From Sphingopyxis jiangsuensis (GTDB lineage: Bacteria; Pseudomonadota; Alphaproteobacteria; Sphingomonadales; Sphingomonadaceae), in NCBI RefSeq assembly GCF_016734905.1, contig NZ_JAERPO010000002.1, positions 453,524 through 517,523 on the forward strand: 64,000 bases of DNA, written 5' to 3'. A program made the translations under genes and the position numbers. The notes under the pieces are model-generated. The model was not told the origin of the DNA. It saw only the letters and a list, made by a program, of their open reading frames with translations, and did no database searches. Below are positions 1 to 8,961 of this stretch, piece by piece. Numbering within the stretch: position 1 is the first letter of the stretch; every line of letters begins with the position of its first letter.

Positions 1-138
1 TATCTCGCGTCGCTGGGCGTCGACCCGAACCGCATCCAGGTCATCAGCTATGGCAAGGAACGTCCCGCAGCGATCGGATCGAACGAGGAAGCCTGGGCGC
101 AGAACCGCCGCGCGGTGACGGTCGTTATCGGACGCTGA
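1..138 (+). CDS. pal: Peptidoglycan-associated lipoprotein Pal, C-terminal end (partial)
   Basis: Only the last 45 codons are present, and the gene runs in from beyond the left edge. The tail reads SYGKERPAAIG followed by AWAQNRRAVTVV, the typical end of an OmpA-like peptidoglycan-binding domain as found in Pal, the outer-membrane lipoprotein of the Tol-Pal envelope complex. The N-A-Q-N-R-R-A-type stretch contributes the conserved arginine pair of that fold. The 3' end overlaps the convergent prepilin peptidase gene by 14 bp. Other OmpA-family lipoproteins end similarly, so Pal is the best but not the only reading. Confidence 0.8.
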   Translation, partial: YLASLGVDPNRIQVISYGKERPAAIGSNEEAWAQNRRAVTVVIGR

Positions 139-895
139 TCAGCAGCCACAGCGGCACCGCGGTCCACGCCGCGGCGCACGCGAAAACACCGAAGGGGACC
201 CGTCGCTCGCGGAGCGGCTGGTCCCCTTTTCCTTGAGCGATGAGCGCCCACGCGATCCCGCCCAAGCTGGCGAGAAGCAGGACCAGCGGCAGCGCCTGCC
301 AGCCGGTCCATGCGCCGATTGCCGCGACAAGCTTTGGGTCACCGCCGCCCATCCCCGTCGCCCCGCGACGCTTGCGATAGAGCCATGCGACCAGCGCGAG
401 CACGCCCCCACCAACGAGAGCGGCGATCCAGCGGTCGAGCAGGCCGGTGTCCAACAGCGGGCCGGCGAGCAGGATTCCCGCTATCGCCAGCAGCAGGTTG
501 AGCCGATCGGGCAGCCAGAAATGGCGCGCGTCGAGCAAGGCGAGCGGCAACAGCAGCCAGCCGAACACGGCCCAGATCCAACCCTGCACGCCCGGCAGCA
601 ACGCCAAGGCGCCCGCGCCGATCAGCGCCGCCGCCAGCTCGACGCTGCCGTGAAAGCGATCGATAGCCGCGCCGCAGTGGCGGCAGCCGCCGCGCAATAT
701 CAAAGCCGACACGAGCGGAACGAGATCGCGCGCGCCAACGGGCCTGGCGCACGCATCGCAGCGTGACCGCCCGGCGAGCGATTGCCCCTCTGGCCAGCGC
801 AGCACAAGCGTCGCGATAAAGCTGCCGAGGACCGCACCCAACAGTCCGGCGAGCGCGACGCCTGCGCCCCATGGCAAGGCGTCGATGGCGGTCAT
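125..895 (-). CDS. gspO: Prepilin peptidase GspO (A24 family)
   Basis: This is the last gene of the T2SS operon (256 aa). It is an inner-membrane enzyme that cleaves and N-methylates the pseudopilins GspG-K. The cytoplasmic N-terminal domain carries two CxxC pairs (Cys46/49 and Cys71/74) after a GSF motif at about residue 24. The catalytic aspartates fit D122 in LLDARHFWLPD and D186 in GMGGGD, the GxGD motif. Several hydrophobic segments follow. I chose the ATG at 895 because the reading frame upstream lies over gspN and has no prepilin peptidase character. The gene ends in a 14-bp convergent overlap with pal. Confidence 0.93.
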   Translation of the reverse strand: MTAIDALPWGAGVALAGLLGAVLGSFIATLVLRWPEGQSLAGRSRCDACARPVGARDLVPLVSALILRGGCRHCGAAIDRFHGSVELAAALIGAGALALLPGVQGWIWAVFGWLLLPLALLDARHFWLPDRLNLLLAIAGILLAGPLLDTGLLDRWIAALVGGGVLALVAWLYRKRRGATGMGGGDPKLVAAIGAWTGWQALPLVLLLASLGGIAWALIAQGKGDQPLRERRVPFGVFACAAAWTAVPLWLLISVR

Positions 896-897
896 GG

Positions 898-1614
898 TCA
901 GAAGCGGCCCGAAGTCGCCAGCATGAAGCCGCCCGAACCGGCCTTGAAGCCCATCGCGGCAAGCGCCGACGCCATCGCCGGATCGCCGCCTGCATCGATG
1001 GCAAGCTGCGCGCGATAGGCGCCGTCTGCACCAAAGGAAATCGTCAGCCGTTCCATTCCCGACTGGCTGCTCAGCGCCGCCTGTGCGCGCCCGCCCGCAC
1101 AGGAGAGCGGTCCCGCCAGGCCGCGCGACAGGTCGAGTCCGGCAATCGGCGCGGCGACCGACAACGCGATGCGGCCGCTCGCCGCGACGCATTTGCCCGC
1201 GCGATCGAAGCGCACCGCCGCACCTTCGAAGCCGACCGTATCGACCGGGATTGCTCCAAGGCCGCCGGCAAAGAGAGCCGTGCCGTTGACATCGGACAGG
1301 CCGCGCTCGCCGCCGCCGTGCAAACGCCCCGACAATGCCCCGAGCCTTTCGTCGGCGCGCGCGAATGCAAGTTCGGTACGTCCGCCAAGCAGGGCGAGCG
1401 GCGACAGGCTCGCCTCGACCGTCCCGAGCGGCAGCGCGCCGAGCCGCGCCTCGACCAGTTCGCCCGCCCAGATCGAGCCGCGCACCGTGCGCGCGCTGAT
1501 GCCCGCGTCATCTGCGCCCGACAATGCGAGCGCGAGGCGCATCGGAAAGGTCGCGATTCCGAGCAATAGTGCCAATGCTGCCGCAGCAGCGATCCAGCGG
1601 CGCCGCGCGCTCAT
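898..1614 (-). CDS. gspN: Type II secretion system protein N
   Basis: A 238-aa protein with one N-terminal membrane segment (about residues 8-28), followed by a beta-rich periplasmic domain with the start pattern VRGSIWAGELVEARLGALPLG that is typical of GspN. GspN is an accessory inner-membrane component of some T2SS. The start ATG at 1614 overlaps the gspM stop (ATGA), which indicates translational coupling. Assignment rests on position between gspM and gspO, size and the membrane-anchored layout; this family is poorly conserved. Confidence 0.82.
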   Translation of the reverse strand: MSARRRWIAAAAALALLLGIATFPMRLALALSGADDAGISARTVRGSIWAGELVEARLGALPLGTVEASLSPLALLGGRTELAFARADERLGALSGRLHGGGERGLSDVNGTALFAGGLGAIPVDTVGFEGAAVRFDRAGKCVAASGRIALSVAAPIAGLDLSRGLAGPLSCAGGRAQAALSSQSGMERLTISFGADGAYRAQLAIDAGGDPAMASALAAMGFKAGSGGFMLATSGRF

Positions 1615-2093
1615 CGTCCGCCCCTCCTGAGTTCGGCGGTCATGCCCACCGTCCCGTCGGCGGCGGGCGTGATGGTGAGCTGGTCGACGACGAACCCCTG
1701 CCCCTCTAGCGCCGCGAGCCAATCGGTCAGGACTGGCGCCTTTGCCGTGGCGATCGCTATCGTCGCCTGATCGGCACCGCGCGCCTCGTTGCGGTCGAGC
1801 GTCAGCCCGATTTCGCCCGCCGATTGTGACAGATATTGATCGATGGCGACCGCGCTCGCCGTGAGTGCGGCCGCGCCCGTCGAAGGCTCTGCGAGGAGTT
1901 TGACCTTTGCTGCGACGCGCCCTTCGCGCTCGAGTGCGGCGCGGTGCCGGCTATCCAGATCGGCAAATGCCGCGACGGCGGGGCGTCCGAGCGCCCAAGC
2001 GATCACGGCAACGGCCAGCGCCCCCGCTATCGCGACGAGCCATTGTTCGCGTCGAGACAGGCTCGACCACCAGTTTTTGACCGTTTCGATCAT
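1611..2093 (-). CDS. gspM: Type II secretion system protein M
   Basis: A 160-aa bitopic inner-membrane protein. It has a short cytoplasmic N-terminus (WWSSLSRREQWL), one transmembrane helix (about residues 18-36) and a periplasmic ferredoxin-like domain. The motif SLSRREQ before the helix is typical of GspM, which pairs with GspL in the inner-membrane platform. It overlaps gspL (ATGA at 2090-2093) and gspN (1611-1614). Confidence 0.9.
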   Translation of the reverse strand: MIETVKNWWSSLSRREQWLVAIAGALAVAVIAWALGRPAVAAFADLDSRHRAALEREGRVAAKVKLLAEPSTGAAALTASAVAIDQYLSQSAGEIGLTLDRNEARGADQATIAIATAKAPVLTDWLAALEGQGFVVDQLTITPAADGTVGMTAELRRGGR

Positions 2094-3247
2094 GGCACCG
2101 CCCGCACCGTAATATTGGCCATCTGCTGGCCGTCGGTTCCCGCCATCGGCTGCGCCGTGACGCGGTAGCCGCGCGCCTGCACGGCAATGAGCACCGCATT
2201 GATGTCCTCGACGCGCGGCGCGGCGAGCGTCGTCGTCAATGTGCCGTCGGTGCGGTGCGACAGCGTCTTGAGCGACACGCCGGGCGCGTCCGCCATCGCG
2301 TCGTAAAGCGCCGAGGCCGGGACAGAGAAGGCGAGTGGCCCGCCGCCCGCCGCCGCGAGCCGGCGATCGAGTTCAGCTTCGGCGGCCTCGGCGTCGGGGG
2401 CGTCGATCCCCGCCTCGGCCGCTGTCGCAACCGCAGCATCGTCGGCGCGCCTTGTGTCCGTCATCAGGCGAACCGCGTGAACCAGCGGAACGGCCAGGCT
2501 GACGACGAGCAACGCGATAAGCAACCGCTTGCCGAGCCGCAGCAATGCGGGATCGATTGCGAGGCGCCTTTTCGGCTTCCACGCCCCGGCCAGCAGGTCG
2601 AGCGGCGGGGCGGTTACCGACAGGAGAAGCGCCTCGCGGACCAGATCGGCATCGAGGGGGACAATCGCGCGGTCGCCGCCGATCAGCGCATCGATTTCGG
2701 GGTCCGAGCGAAAGGCACGGTCGACGCTCCGGATGATCGTTTCGCCGCCAAGCTCGGCCGCCCACAGGCTGTCCGGTTCGGGGGGCGGAACGATCGCCGC
2801 CGCCGGAATGATGGCCGCCGCGGAAAGTCCCTGCGACGCCAGCCAGTCGGTCCATGTTCGCATCGCCGCGTGCGTCGTCGCGGCGACGGGAAGCGCCTGC
2901 CCCGCTTCGGCGGGTTCGCCCGCCGCAATATGGAGCGTGGCGGGATCGCCGAGACTGGACTTCAGCGCATCGATACGCGCCGCGGCCGCAGCCTGCGCGG
3001 GCGCCGCGTCGGGATAGGCGAGCCAGCGAACGGGGACGTCGGCGGCGGGGGCTATCGCGACGAGACGCTCGTCCTCCGCGTCCTCGTCGGGGCGTTCCCA
3101 CGCGTCGGCCCAGCCATCGTCCTGGCCCGAATCGACGATGACCCCGTCATCGACGCGCAGCCAGGCGGGGCGCGCAGCCCCGCCATCGCGGCCGCCGTCG
3201 CCGAGCGCCGCCAGCGGGGGCAGCCACAGAATCAGCGTCCGTGTCAC
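2090..3247 (-). CDS. gspL: Type II secretion system protein L
   Basis: GspL (385 aa) links the cytoplasmic ATPase GspE to the inner-membrane platform. The cytoplasmic actin-like domain fills roughly the first 240 residues. One transmembrane helix (LLIALLVVSLAVPLVHAV) lies at about residues 253-270, and a periplasmic domain pairs with GspM. I chose the GTG at 3247, one base after the gspK stop. A longer frame back to 3319 would overlap gspK by about 70 bases and adds an Arg/Pro-rich leader unlike GspL. Confidence 0.88.
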   Translation of the reverse strand: MTRTLILWLPPLAALGDGGRDGGAARPAWLRVDDGVIVDSGQDDGWADAWERPDEDAEDERLVAIAPAADVPVRWLAYPDAAPAQAAAAARIDALKSSLGDPATLHIAAGEPAEAGQALPVAATTHAAMRTWTDWLASQGLSAAAIIPAAAIVPPPEPDSLWAAELGGETIIRSVDRAFRSDPEIDALIGGDRAIVPLDADLVREALLLSVTAPPLDLLAGAWKPKRRLAIDPALLRLGKRLLIALLVVSLAVPLVHAVRLMTDTRRADDAAVATAAEAGIDAPDAEAAEAELDRRLAAAGGGPLAFSVPASALYDAMADAPGVSLKTLSHRTDGTLTTTLAAPRVEDINAVLIAVQARGYRVTAQPMAGTDGQQMANITVRAVP

Positions 3248-3248
3248 C

Positions 3249-4259
3249 TCAGTCGCTCTCGCCCCAACTGCGACGCACGATAACCGGCGGCGCGGACCCG
3301 GCGACGGGTGCTCCGCCATTGGCGTCGATCAGCGAATGCGTCGTCAAAAACCCGTCCCCCAGAACCACATTCGTCCTCAATGCCAGCCAGCGGCTGGTCA
3401 CGGCGGCCTGCTCGGCGACATCGTCGGGCGGGTCGAACCGCTCGAGCGCGCGCGTCTGCCAGAATCGCACGCTGCTGCCATAGCCGCCCGCGGGCCGCTG
3501 GGCCAGCGCTGCACGAGCATCGGCAGTCCCGATTTCGCCCGGCATCAGCATCGCGACGAGCGGCGCCTGTTCGGGCGCGAGCGTATTGACGTTGAGCCGC
3601 ACCGGCTCGGCAAACGGGAGTACGCAGACCCACGGGCGCAAGCGGTCATAGATTTTCGGCGTGACGCCGCGCACCGCGCGCAGTTCGCTGACATCGGCCA
3701 TCTTGCGATTGGCGGGAAGATAAGCGGGCGACGTCGTGCGATAGGCGCTGTCCTCGGCGCCGAGCGGCCCTTCGACCGAATCGCTGTCGATCCAGTCGGC
3801 GCTTGCCCCGGCAATCGCCATCGCCTGGCCACGGTCGATGCCGAGCAGTGTCATCAACTCGGTGAATTGGCGGATTGCGCCCGCTCTTTGGCTGAGCCGC
3901 CCCGGCGCGGTTTCGGCGACCAGACTGTTGAGATTGAAGCAATTGCTGGCATCGGTCAGCCGGGCGCGTCCTTCGCCGCCGGGCAGCGGCAGCACGAATT
4001 CGCGTCCCAGCCAGCCGCCCGCGAGCGTCAGCCGCGTGCGGTCGCGCCCGACGAGGTCGGCGACGCGACGCAGCGCAATCTCTTCGGCGGCGAAGGCAAA
4101 GGCGCGCCCCTGATCGACCGTCGACGCGCTTCCGGCGATGCGCGTCGCGAGCGTCAACCGGTCGAGCGCGGTTGCGGCAATCACCGCCATCACCGCGACC
4201 AGCAACAATACGCTGAGCAGCGCCGCGCCGCGCTCGCCGCTGTGCGTCAGGCGGGTCAT
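3249..4259 (-). CDS. gspK: Type II secretion system minor pseudopilin GspK
   Basis: A 336-aa minor pseudopilin, larger than the others as expected for GspK, which caps the pseudopilus tip with GspI and GspJ. The leader SGERGAALLSVLLLVAVMAVIA contains the prepilin cleavage Gly followed by a hydrophobic helix. GspK is the pseudopilin that lacks the usual Glu at +5, and here Leu sits in that place. The large inserted domain contains IDSDSVEGPLGAEDSAY, the acidic region seen in GspK. The start ATG at 4259 overlaps the gspJ stop. Confidence 0.93.
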   Translation of the reverse strand: MTRLTHSGERGAALLSVLLLVAVMAVIAATALDRLTLATRIAGSASTVDQGRAFAFAAEEIALRRVADLVGRDRTRLTLAGGWLGREFVLPLPGGEGRARLTDASNCFNLNSLVAETAPGRLSQRAGAIRQFTELMTLLGIDRGQAMAIAGASADWIDSDSVEGPLGAEDSAYRTTSPAYLPANRKMADVSELRAVRGVTPKIYDRLRPWVCVLPFAEPVRLNVNTLAPEQAPLVAMLMPGEIGTADARAALAQRPAGGYGSSVRFWQTRALERFDPPDDVAEQAAVTSRWLALRTNVVLGDGFLTTHSLIDANGGAPVAGSAPPVIVRRSWGESD

Positions 4260-4924
4260 GGTGCCTCCTCCACCGTCGCAGGCGGCGGGGGCGGAGTCGG
4301 CGCGGTGAGGAAAAGCATCGTCAAGGGCGCACGTCCCGACCGCGTCAACTGCACCTCCACCGCAAGCGGCAGCCGGTCGCCCGGTTCGGAGGTCCAGCCA
4401 TCGCCCCAATTGCCGAGCGCATCGCGATAGCGGACCCGCACCGATGCGACGTCGCGCAGCAGCGGGTCGCCCGCGCCGAGCATCGCACCGTCGAGCATCG
4501 GCTGCGCCGCGCGCCGCCATTCGCTGCCGCTGAGCGCATAGCCGACGCGCTCGACGCCGGGACGCGATATACCGTCGAAATTGGCAGCGCCCGAATGCAC
4601 AAAGGCGAAGCCCGTCGACGACCCGATGAAGGCCGGCACGGGCTCGCCCGACGCCCCGCGCGTCGAGCGCTGCACCGCCTGTGCAAGGTCATTCGCCATC
4701 ACCGCTCGCAGCCGGTTGACGCCGCTCATCGCCCTCAGGCGCTCCTGCACCGCGTCCTGCGTGTCGACGCTGCTGCGAAGCAGACCGACCCCCATCGCCG
4801 CAATCGCCGCAAACAGTGACAGCGCGACGAGCATTTCGACCAGCGTGAAACCGCGCTGGCCGTGCGGCCAGTGCGCCCCGGCGCAAGCCGGAGCCCCGCG
4901 ATGCCATGGGAAACATCGCCTCAT
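4256..4924 (-). CDS. gspJ: Type II secretion system minor pseudopilin GspJ
   Basis: A 222-aa minor pseudopilin with the prepilin signal QRG-FTLVEMLVALSLF (cleavage after Gly25, Glu at +5). GspJ forms the tip complex with GspI and GspK. The 25-residue leader is longer than usual and contains Cys and His residues, but no internal ATG, GTG or TTG gives an obvious shorter start. The C-terminal end is Pro-rich (TPPPPPATVEEAP). The ATGA overlaps with gspI and gspK show coupled translation. Confidence 0.92.
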   Translation of the reverse strand: MRRCFPWHRGAPACAGAHWPHGQRGFTLVEMLVALSLFAAIAAMGVGLLRSSVDTQDAVQERLRAMSGVNRLRAVMANDLAQAVQRSTRGASGEPVPAFIGSSTGFAFVHSGAANFDGISRPGVERVGYALSGSEWRRAAQPMLDGAMLGAGDPLLRDVASVRVRYRDALGNWGDGWTSEPGDRLPLAVEVQLTRSGRAPLTMLFLTAPTPPPPPATVEEAP

Positions 4925-5283
4925 CGGCCCGGCCGGATGATCGTCAGCGCCGCCTGCCCGCGCCCCTCAGCCGGACGGACGAGCAGGTCGATGCGGAGCA
5001 GGCTGTCGTCGGCGGTGCGCGCGACGCGCTGATCGATGCGCCACTGCCTTCCGCCATTGGTGACCGACGATGCACTTGCGCCGATCGTCGGCGGTGCCGG
5101 GTCGGTCCAGAGCTCGACCGCGCGGTTCTGCGCGACGACGCCCGCGATCGTGCTTTCGTCGAGATCGCCGGCGGTGCGCACCGCATAGGCATCGAGCCGC
5201 ACGAGCGTCAGCGCGGCGATGCTGATGATGCTGAGCGCAACGAGCATTTCGAGCAGGGTGAACCCCGCAGCGTCCGAGGACAT
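4921..5283 (-). CDS. gspI: Type II secretion system minor pseudopilin GspI
   Basis: A 120-aa minor pseudopilin. Its short leader MSSDAAG is followed by FTLLEMLVALSIISIAAL, the cleavage site and N-terminal helix. I prefer the ATG at 5283 because it gives a 7-residue leader normal for this family. A GTG at 5307 in the same frame would add eight residues and overlap gspH by 11 bases; neither start has a strong ribosome-binding site. GspI initiates the pseudopilus tip with GspJ and GspK. Confidence 0.9.
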   Translation of the reverse strand: MSSDAAGFTLLEMLVALSIISIAALTLVRLDAYAVRTAGDLDESTIAGVVAQNRAVELWTDPAPPTIGASASSVTNGGRQWRIDQRVARTADDSLLRIDLLVRPAEGRGQAALTIIRPGR

Positions 5284-5296
5284 TGGATGTTCGACT

Positions 5297-5788
5297 TTAG
5301 CGGCCACGGCTGACCTCGCCCGTCGCCGAAATTCGCACCGTCTCGCGCGCGCCGCCTCCCGACAGGACCAGCGCTTGCGGCGTCGGGCTGGTGCCGACGC
5401 GGTCGAAGATCAGCCGCGCGACCGGCTGCCCGTCGTCGCCGGCGAAGGCGACGTCGGATGGCCAGTTGCGCTGGGCAAAGGTGCGCCCGGGAAGCGGCTG
5501 CCAGCTTCCCTCTATGCGGCGCTCGAATCCATAGCCCGAGGGCGCGAAGCGCACCGCGACGCTCCGCCCTTCGACGACCGCAATGTCGCGCGCGGCGGCA
5601 AGCCGCGCGGCGAGCCGGTCGGCCTCGCTGCGCACCGTCTGCTGCTCGTCGGGAATGGTAAGCACGACCGCCGTCGCGGCGAGTGCGAGGATCATCAGCA
5701 CGACCATCAGTTCGACGAGCGTGAACCCGCCGGTGCGCGAGCGGCGGCGACCCCCGTCCCGCTCAGCTGTCTCCGCGAATATCGGCAT
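5297..5788 (-). CDS. gspH: Type II secretion system minor pseudopilin GspH
   Basis: A 163-aa pseudopilin with the prepilin motif TGG-FTLVELMVVLMILAL at residues 19-35 (Glu26 is +5). The body has the GspH-like pattern of an early helix (EADRLAARLAAARDIAVVEGR) followed by beta strands. It overlaps the end of gspG by 26 bases, so the two are translated from overlapping frames. It is the fourth core pseudopilin, placed between the major GspG and the tip complex. Confidence 0.9.
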   Translation of the reverse strand: MPIFAETAERDGGRRRSRTGGFTLVELMVVLMILALAATAVVLTIPDEQQTVRSEADRLAARLAAARDIAVVEGRSVAVRFAPSGYGFERRIEGSWQPLPGRTFAQRNWPSDVAFAGDDGQPVARLIFDRVGTSPTPQALVLSGGGARETVRISATGEVSRGR

Positions 5789-6254
5789 TGTCGTCGGTCC
5801 CGCCGGGCGCGCCGTCGGCGCCGAACGACCAGACGTCGAACGGCTGCCCGTTCAGCCCCGGCGCCTGGTAATTATAGGGACGCCCCCACGGATCGTCGGG
5901 CAGCTTCTTGATATAGCCGCCGCGGCGGTAGCGTTGGGGCTGCGCGAGCGCTGGCGGCGCGGTGACGAGCGCATTGAGGCCGTCGGTCGTCGCCGGATAG
6001 GTCAGATTGTCGAGTCGATATTGTTCGAGCGCGGTTTCGAGCGTCGCGATGTCGGCCTTCGCCTTGGTCACCATCGCGCGATCCTGGCTCGGCAGCACAT
6101 TGATCATGACGACCGTCGCGAGCAGGCCGATGATGAAAATGACGACCATCAACTCGGTGAGCGTAAAGCCGCGCTCGCCGCGACGGCGGCGGCGCGTGAC
6201 CGGCGGACGCCGGGGGTCGAACATCAGGCGGATGAAAAGCTGCATCAGCGACAT
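5763..6254 (-). CDS. gspG: Type II secretion system major pseudopilin GspG
   Basis: The major pseudopilus subunit (163 aa). The prepilin site is ERG-FTLTELMVVIFIIGLLATVV at residues 27-47, followed by the conserved helix (AKADIATLETALEQYRLDN) and the GspG signature segment KKLPDDPWGRPYNYQAPG. Calcium-site residues typical of GspG are plausible in the C-terminal GADGAPGGTDDNADI. The start is uncertain: ATG codons at 6254, 6245 and 6224 are in frame and none has a clear ribosome-binding site. Confidence 0.94.
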   Translation of the reverse strand: MSLMQLFIRLMFDPRRPPVTRRRRRGERGFTLTELMVVIFIIGLLATVVMINVLPSQDRAMVTKAKADIATLETALEQYRLDNLTYPATTDGLNALVTAPPALAQPQRYRRGGYIKKLPDDPWGRPYNYQAPGLNGQPFDVWSFGADGAPGGTDDNADIRGDS

Positions 6255-6257
6255 TTA

Positions 6258-7478
6258 TTATAGTCCTGCGAGGTTCTGCAACTGGAGGATCGGCAGAAGG
6301 ATGGCGAGGATGATGAGGGCGACGAACGACCCCATAACGACGATTATGACAGGTTCGAGAAGCGCCATCGACGCGGCGGTGAAACGATCGAACTCGCGCT
6401 CCAGATACTCGGCCGCACGTTCGAGCATTACCTCGAGCCGCCCGGCGCTCTCGCCGCTGGCGGTCATATAGACGAGCAGCGGCGGAAAGACCCCGGCATC
6501 GCGCAGCGCCGCCGACAGGCTGCCGCCCGCACGCACCTGGTCGATGAGCCCCGCGGTCGCGCCGGCGAGCGCGGCGTTGCGGATCGTCGGCACGGTGAGC
6601 CGCAACCCCTCGACGAGCGGCAGGCGGCTCGAAACCATCGTCGACAGCGTGCGCGCGAAGCGCGCGGCATGGAGGTCGCGAAGCAGGCGGCCAAGCAAAG
6701 GCAGGCGGAGCAGCCGCGCGTCGACGCGCGCCTTGAAGGCGGGCCGGCGCATCGCGCTGACCCAGCCGGCGCCCGCTCCTGCGAGCAGCAACAGGACAAG
6801 CCACCACCAGTTCGCGGCAACGCTGGAAATCGCGATCACCGCGCGCGTCAGGAAGGGCAATTGCTGGCCAACGTCGGTGAACTGCTCGACGACGCGCGGG
6901 ACAACGAAGATCATCAACGCGGCCACGACGCCGATCGCAACGATCGCGAGCACCACCGGATAGGCGAGCGCGGCGATCAGCTTGCCACGCACTTCCGCTT
7001 GGCGTTCGAGCAGGTCGGCGAGCCGCGCGAGAATGACGGTGAGGCTGCCCGTCGTCTCGCCCGCCGCGACCATCGCGCGATAGAGCGGCGGAAAGCTGGG
7101 CGATTGCCGCGCCATCGCGTCGGCGAGGCGGCGGCCCTCCAGCAGCCCCGCATGGACGTCGCCGATCACGAGCCGCGCGCTTTCGGCCTCGCTCTGCCGC
7201 GTCAGTGTCCGCAGCGCCTCTTCGAGCGGCGCGACTTCGGCGAGCGTCGCGAGCTGGCGCGTGAACAGCGCGAGTTCCTTGCTGCTGAGCCGCGTGCGGC
7301 GAAATGCGAAGAGCGACCGTCCCGCCGCGCGCGGCGGCGCGGGCTCGACCGCGACGACGTGGAAATGGCGGCGCACGAGGTCGGCGCGCGCGGCATCGTC
7401 GTTCGCCGCGGTCAATCGCCCCGTGCGTTCGCGCCCCTTTGGGTCGATCGCCACATAGCGATAATCAGGCATCGACAT
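6258..7478 (-). CDS. gspF: Type II secretion system inner-membrane platform protein GspF
   Basis: A 406-aa polytopic platform protein with two repeated GspF domains and three main transmembrane helices (around residues 170-195, 215-240 and 375-400). Characteristic segments are LALFTRQLATLAEVAPLEEAL near residue 68 and the second-domain match FARTLSTMVSSRLPLVEGL. The N-terminus MPDYRYVAIDPKGRERTG is the typical GspF start. ATG codons at 7478 and 7472 are both possible. The first overlaps gspE by 14 bases. Confidence 0.95.
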   Translation of the reverse strand: MSMPDYRYVAIDPKGRERTGRLTAANDDAARADLVRRHFHVVAVEPAPPRAAGRSLFAFRRTRLSSKELALFTRQLATLAEVAPLEEALRTLTRQSEAESARLVIGDVHAGLLEGRRLADAMARQSPSFPPLYRAMVAAGETTGSLTVILARLADLLERQAEVRGKLIAALAYPVVLAIVAIGVVAALMIFVVPRVVEQFTDVGQQLPFLTRAVIAISSVAANWWWLVLLLLAGAGAGWVSAMRRPAFKARVDARLLRLPLLGRLLRDLHAARFARTLSTMVSSRLPLVEGLRLTVPTIRNAALAGATAGLIDQVRAGGSLSAALRDAGVFPPLLVYMTASGESAGRLEVMLERAAEYLEREFDRFTAASMALLEPVIIVVMGSFVALIILAILLPILQLQNLAGL

Positions 7479-8961
7479 CCTCGCGCCGCGCGACGCGGAT
7501 CGCTTCCTCGGCGGTCGTCAGCCCCTTCGCCACCATCGCGCGCGCCGACGAGGCGAGCGTCGGTGCCTTCAGAAATGCGTGCCTCGCGATCATCGCTTCG
7601 TCGCCGCCGGCATAGATATAGCGGCGCACCGTCTCGTCGACCTTGATCGCCTCGAACACGCCGATGCGGCCCTTGTACCCGGTCTGCCCGCACTGCTCGC
7701 AGCCCTTGGGACGCCAGATCACGGTGCCGATGTCGAGGCCGAGCATCGCGGCGATGCTGTTATCGGCCTGCACCGGTTCGCGGCAATGATCGCACAGCTT
7801 GCGCACGAGCCGCTGCGCGATCACCGCACGCAGGGTCGAGGCGAGCAGGAAGGGTTCGACCTTCAGGTCTTTGAGGCGCGTGATCGCGCCGACCGCGTCG
7901 TTGGTGTGAACGGTCGAAAGGACGAGATGACCCGTGAGCGAGGCCTGCACCGCAATATCGGCGGTCTCGCGGTCGCGGATTTCGCCGACCATCACGACGT
8001 CGGGGTCCTGGCGCAAAATCGCGCGCAGCCCCGCCGCAAAATCGAGCCCGACCTTCGCGTTCACCTGCGTCTGGCCGACGCCGTCGACAGCATATTCGAC
8101 CGGGTCCTCGACGGTCAGGATATTGCGCTGCCCATCGTTCAATTGCTTGAGCGCAGCATAGAGCGTCGTCGTCTTGCCCGAGCCGGTCGGGCCGGTAACG
8201 AGGATGATGCCGTTCGGTTCGGCGAGCGCCTCGCGCAGGATGCGGTCGGCCTCGCCCGACAGGCCGAGCACGTCGAAATCGATCCCCGCCGTATCCTTGT
8301 CGAGGATACGCAGCACCACCCGCTCGCCCGCGCGGCTCGGCAGGGTCGAAACGCGCACGTCGATCGCCTTGCCCGCGAGCGTCAGCGCGATGCGTCCGTC
8401 CTGCGGCACGCGGCGCTCGGCGATGTCGAGCCGCGCCATCACCTTGATGCGGCTGACGACGACCGGCGCGACATGCGGCGGCATCCGCAGATGTTCGCGC
8501 AGCACGCCGTCGGCGCGCATCCGCACGACAAGCCCGCTTTCATAGGGTTCGATATGGATGTCACTGACCCCCTGCCGCACCGCTTCGGCGATGATCGCGT
8601 TGATCAGCCGGATCGCGGGGGCATCGTCGGCGCTGTCGAGCAAATCCTCGGCGCTCGGCAAGCTCAGGTCGATGTCGCTGCCGTCGAGCGATCCCGCGAG
8701 CCCCGCCGCCGACGAATCGACGGCATAATGGTCGGAGAGCAGCCTGTCGAAATCGGCGACGCTAGCGTTCGCGACGCGCAGCGGGCTCGCGAGGTAGCGC
8801 TTGACCTCGATCAGCACCGCGGGATCGCTGCCCTCGCGCAAGGTTGCGAGCCAACTTCCGTCATCGCCGGGTGCTATGACAACGCCATGCGTTCGCGCAA
8901 AGCCATAAGGAATATCGACCGGCGCCGGGAGAGGCGTTTCGGCCGGGATGCCGTCGGTCAC
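7465..8961 (-). CDS. gspE: Type II secretion system ATPase GspE
   Basis: The cytoplasmic hexameric ATPase (498 aa) that powers pseudopilus assembly. Walker A is GPTGSGKT at 257-264. The Asp box and Walker B lie in DPDVVMVGEIRD around 319-330, and the His box is at about 344-352. A zinc-binding tetracysteine is present at Cys390/393 and Cys421/424, as in GspE rather than in PilT. The N1E domain is shorter than in E. coli-type proteins. The gene overlaps gspD by four bases. Confidence 0.96.
   Translation of the reverse strand: MTDGIPAETPLPAPVDIPYGFARTHGVVIAPGDDGSWLATLREGSDPAVLIEVKRYLASPLRVANASVADFDRLLSDHYAVDSSAAGLAGSLDGSDIDLSLPSAEDLLDSADDAPAIRLINAIIAEAVRQGVSDIHIEPYESGLVVRMRADGVLREHLRMPPHVAPVVVSRIKVMARLDIAERRVPQDGRIALTLAGKAIDVRVSTLPSRAGERVVLRILDKDTAGIDFDVLGLSGEADRILREALAEPNGIILVTGPTGSGKTTTLYAALKQLNDGQRNILTVEDPVEYAVDGVGQTQVNAKVGLDFAAGLRAILRQDPDVVMVGEIRDRETADIAVQASLTGHLVLSTVHTNDAVGAITRLKDLKVEPFLLASTLRAVIAQRLVRKLCDHCREPVQADNSIAAMLGLDIGTVIWRPKGCEQCGQTGYKGRIGVFEAIKVDETVRRYIYAGGDEAMIARHAFLKAPTLASSARAMVAKGLTTAEEAIRVARREDVDA

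Noticed and set aside
2255-3283. A long plus-strand frame opposite gspL.
   Set aside because: It is an antisense shadow of a clear gspL gene with high GC; its translation shows no domain, signal or family pattern.
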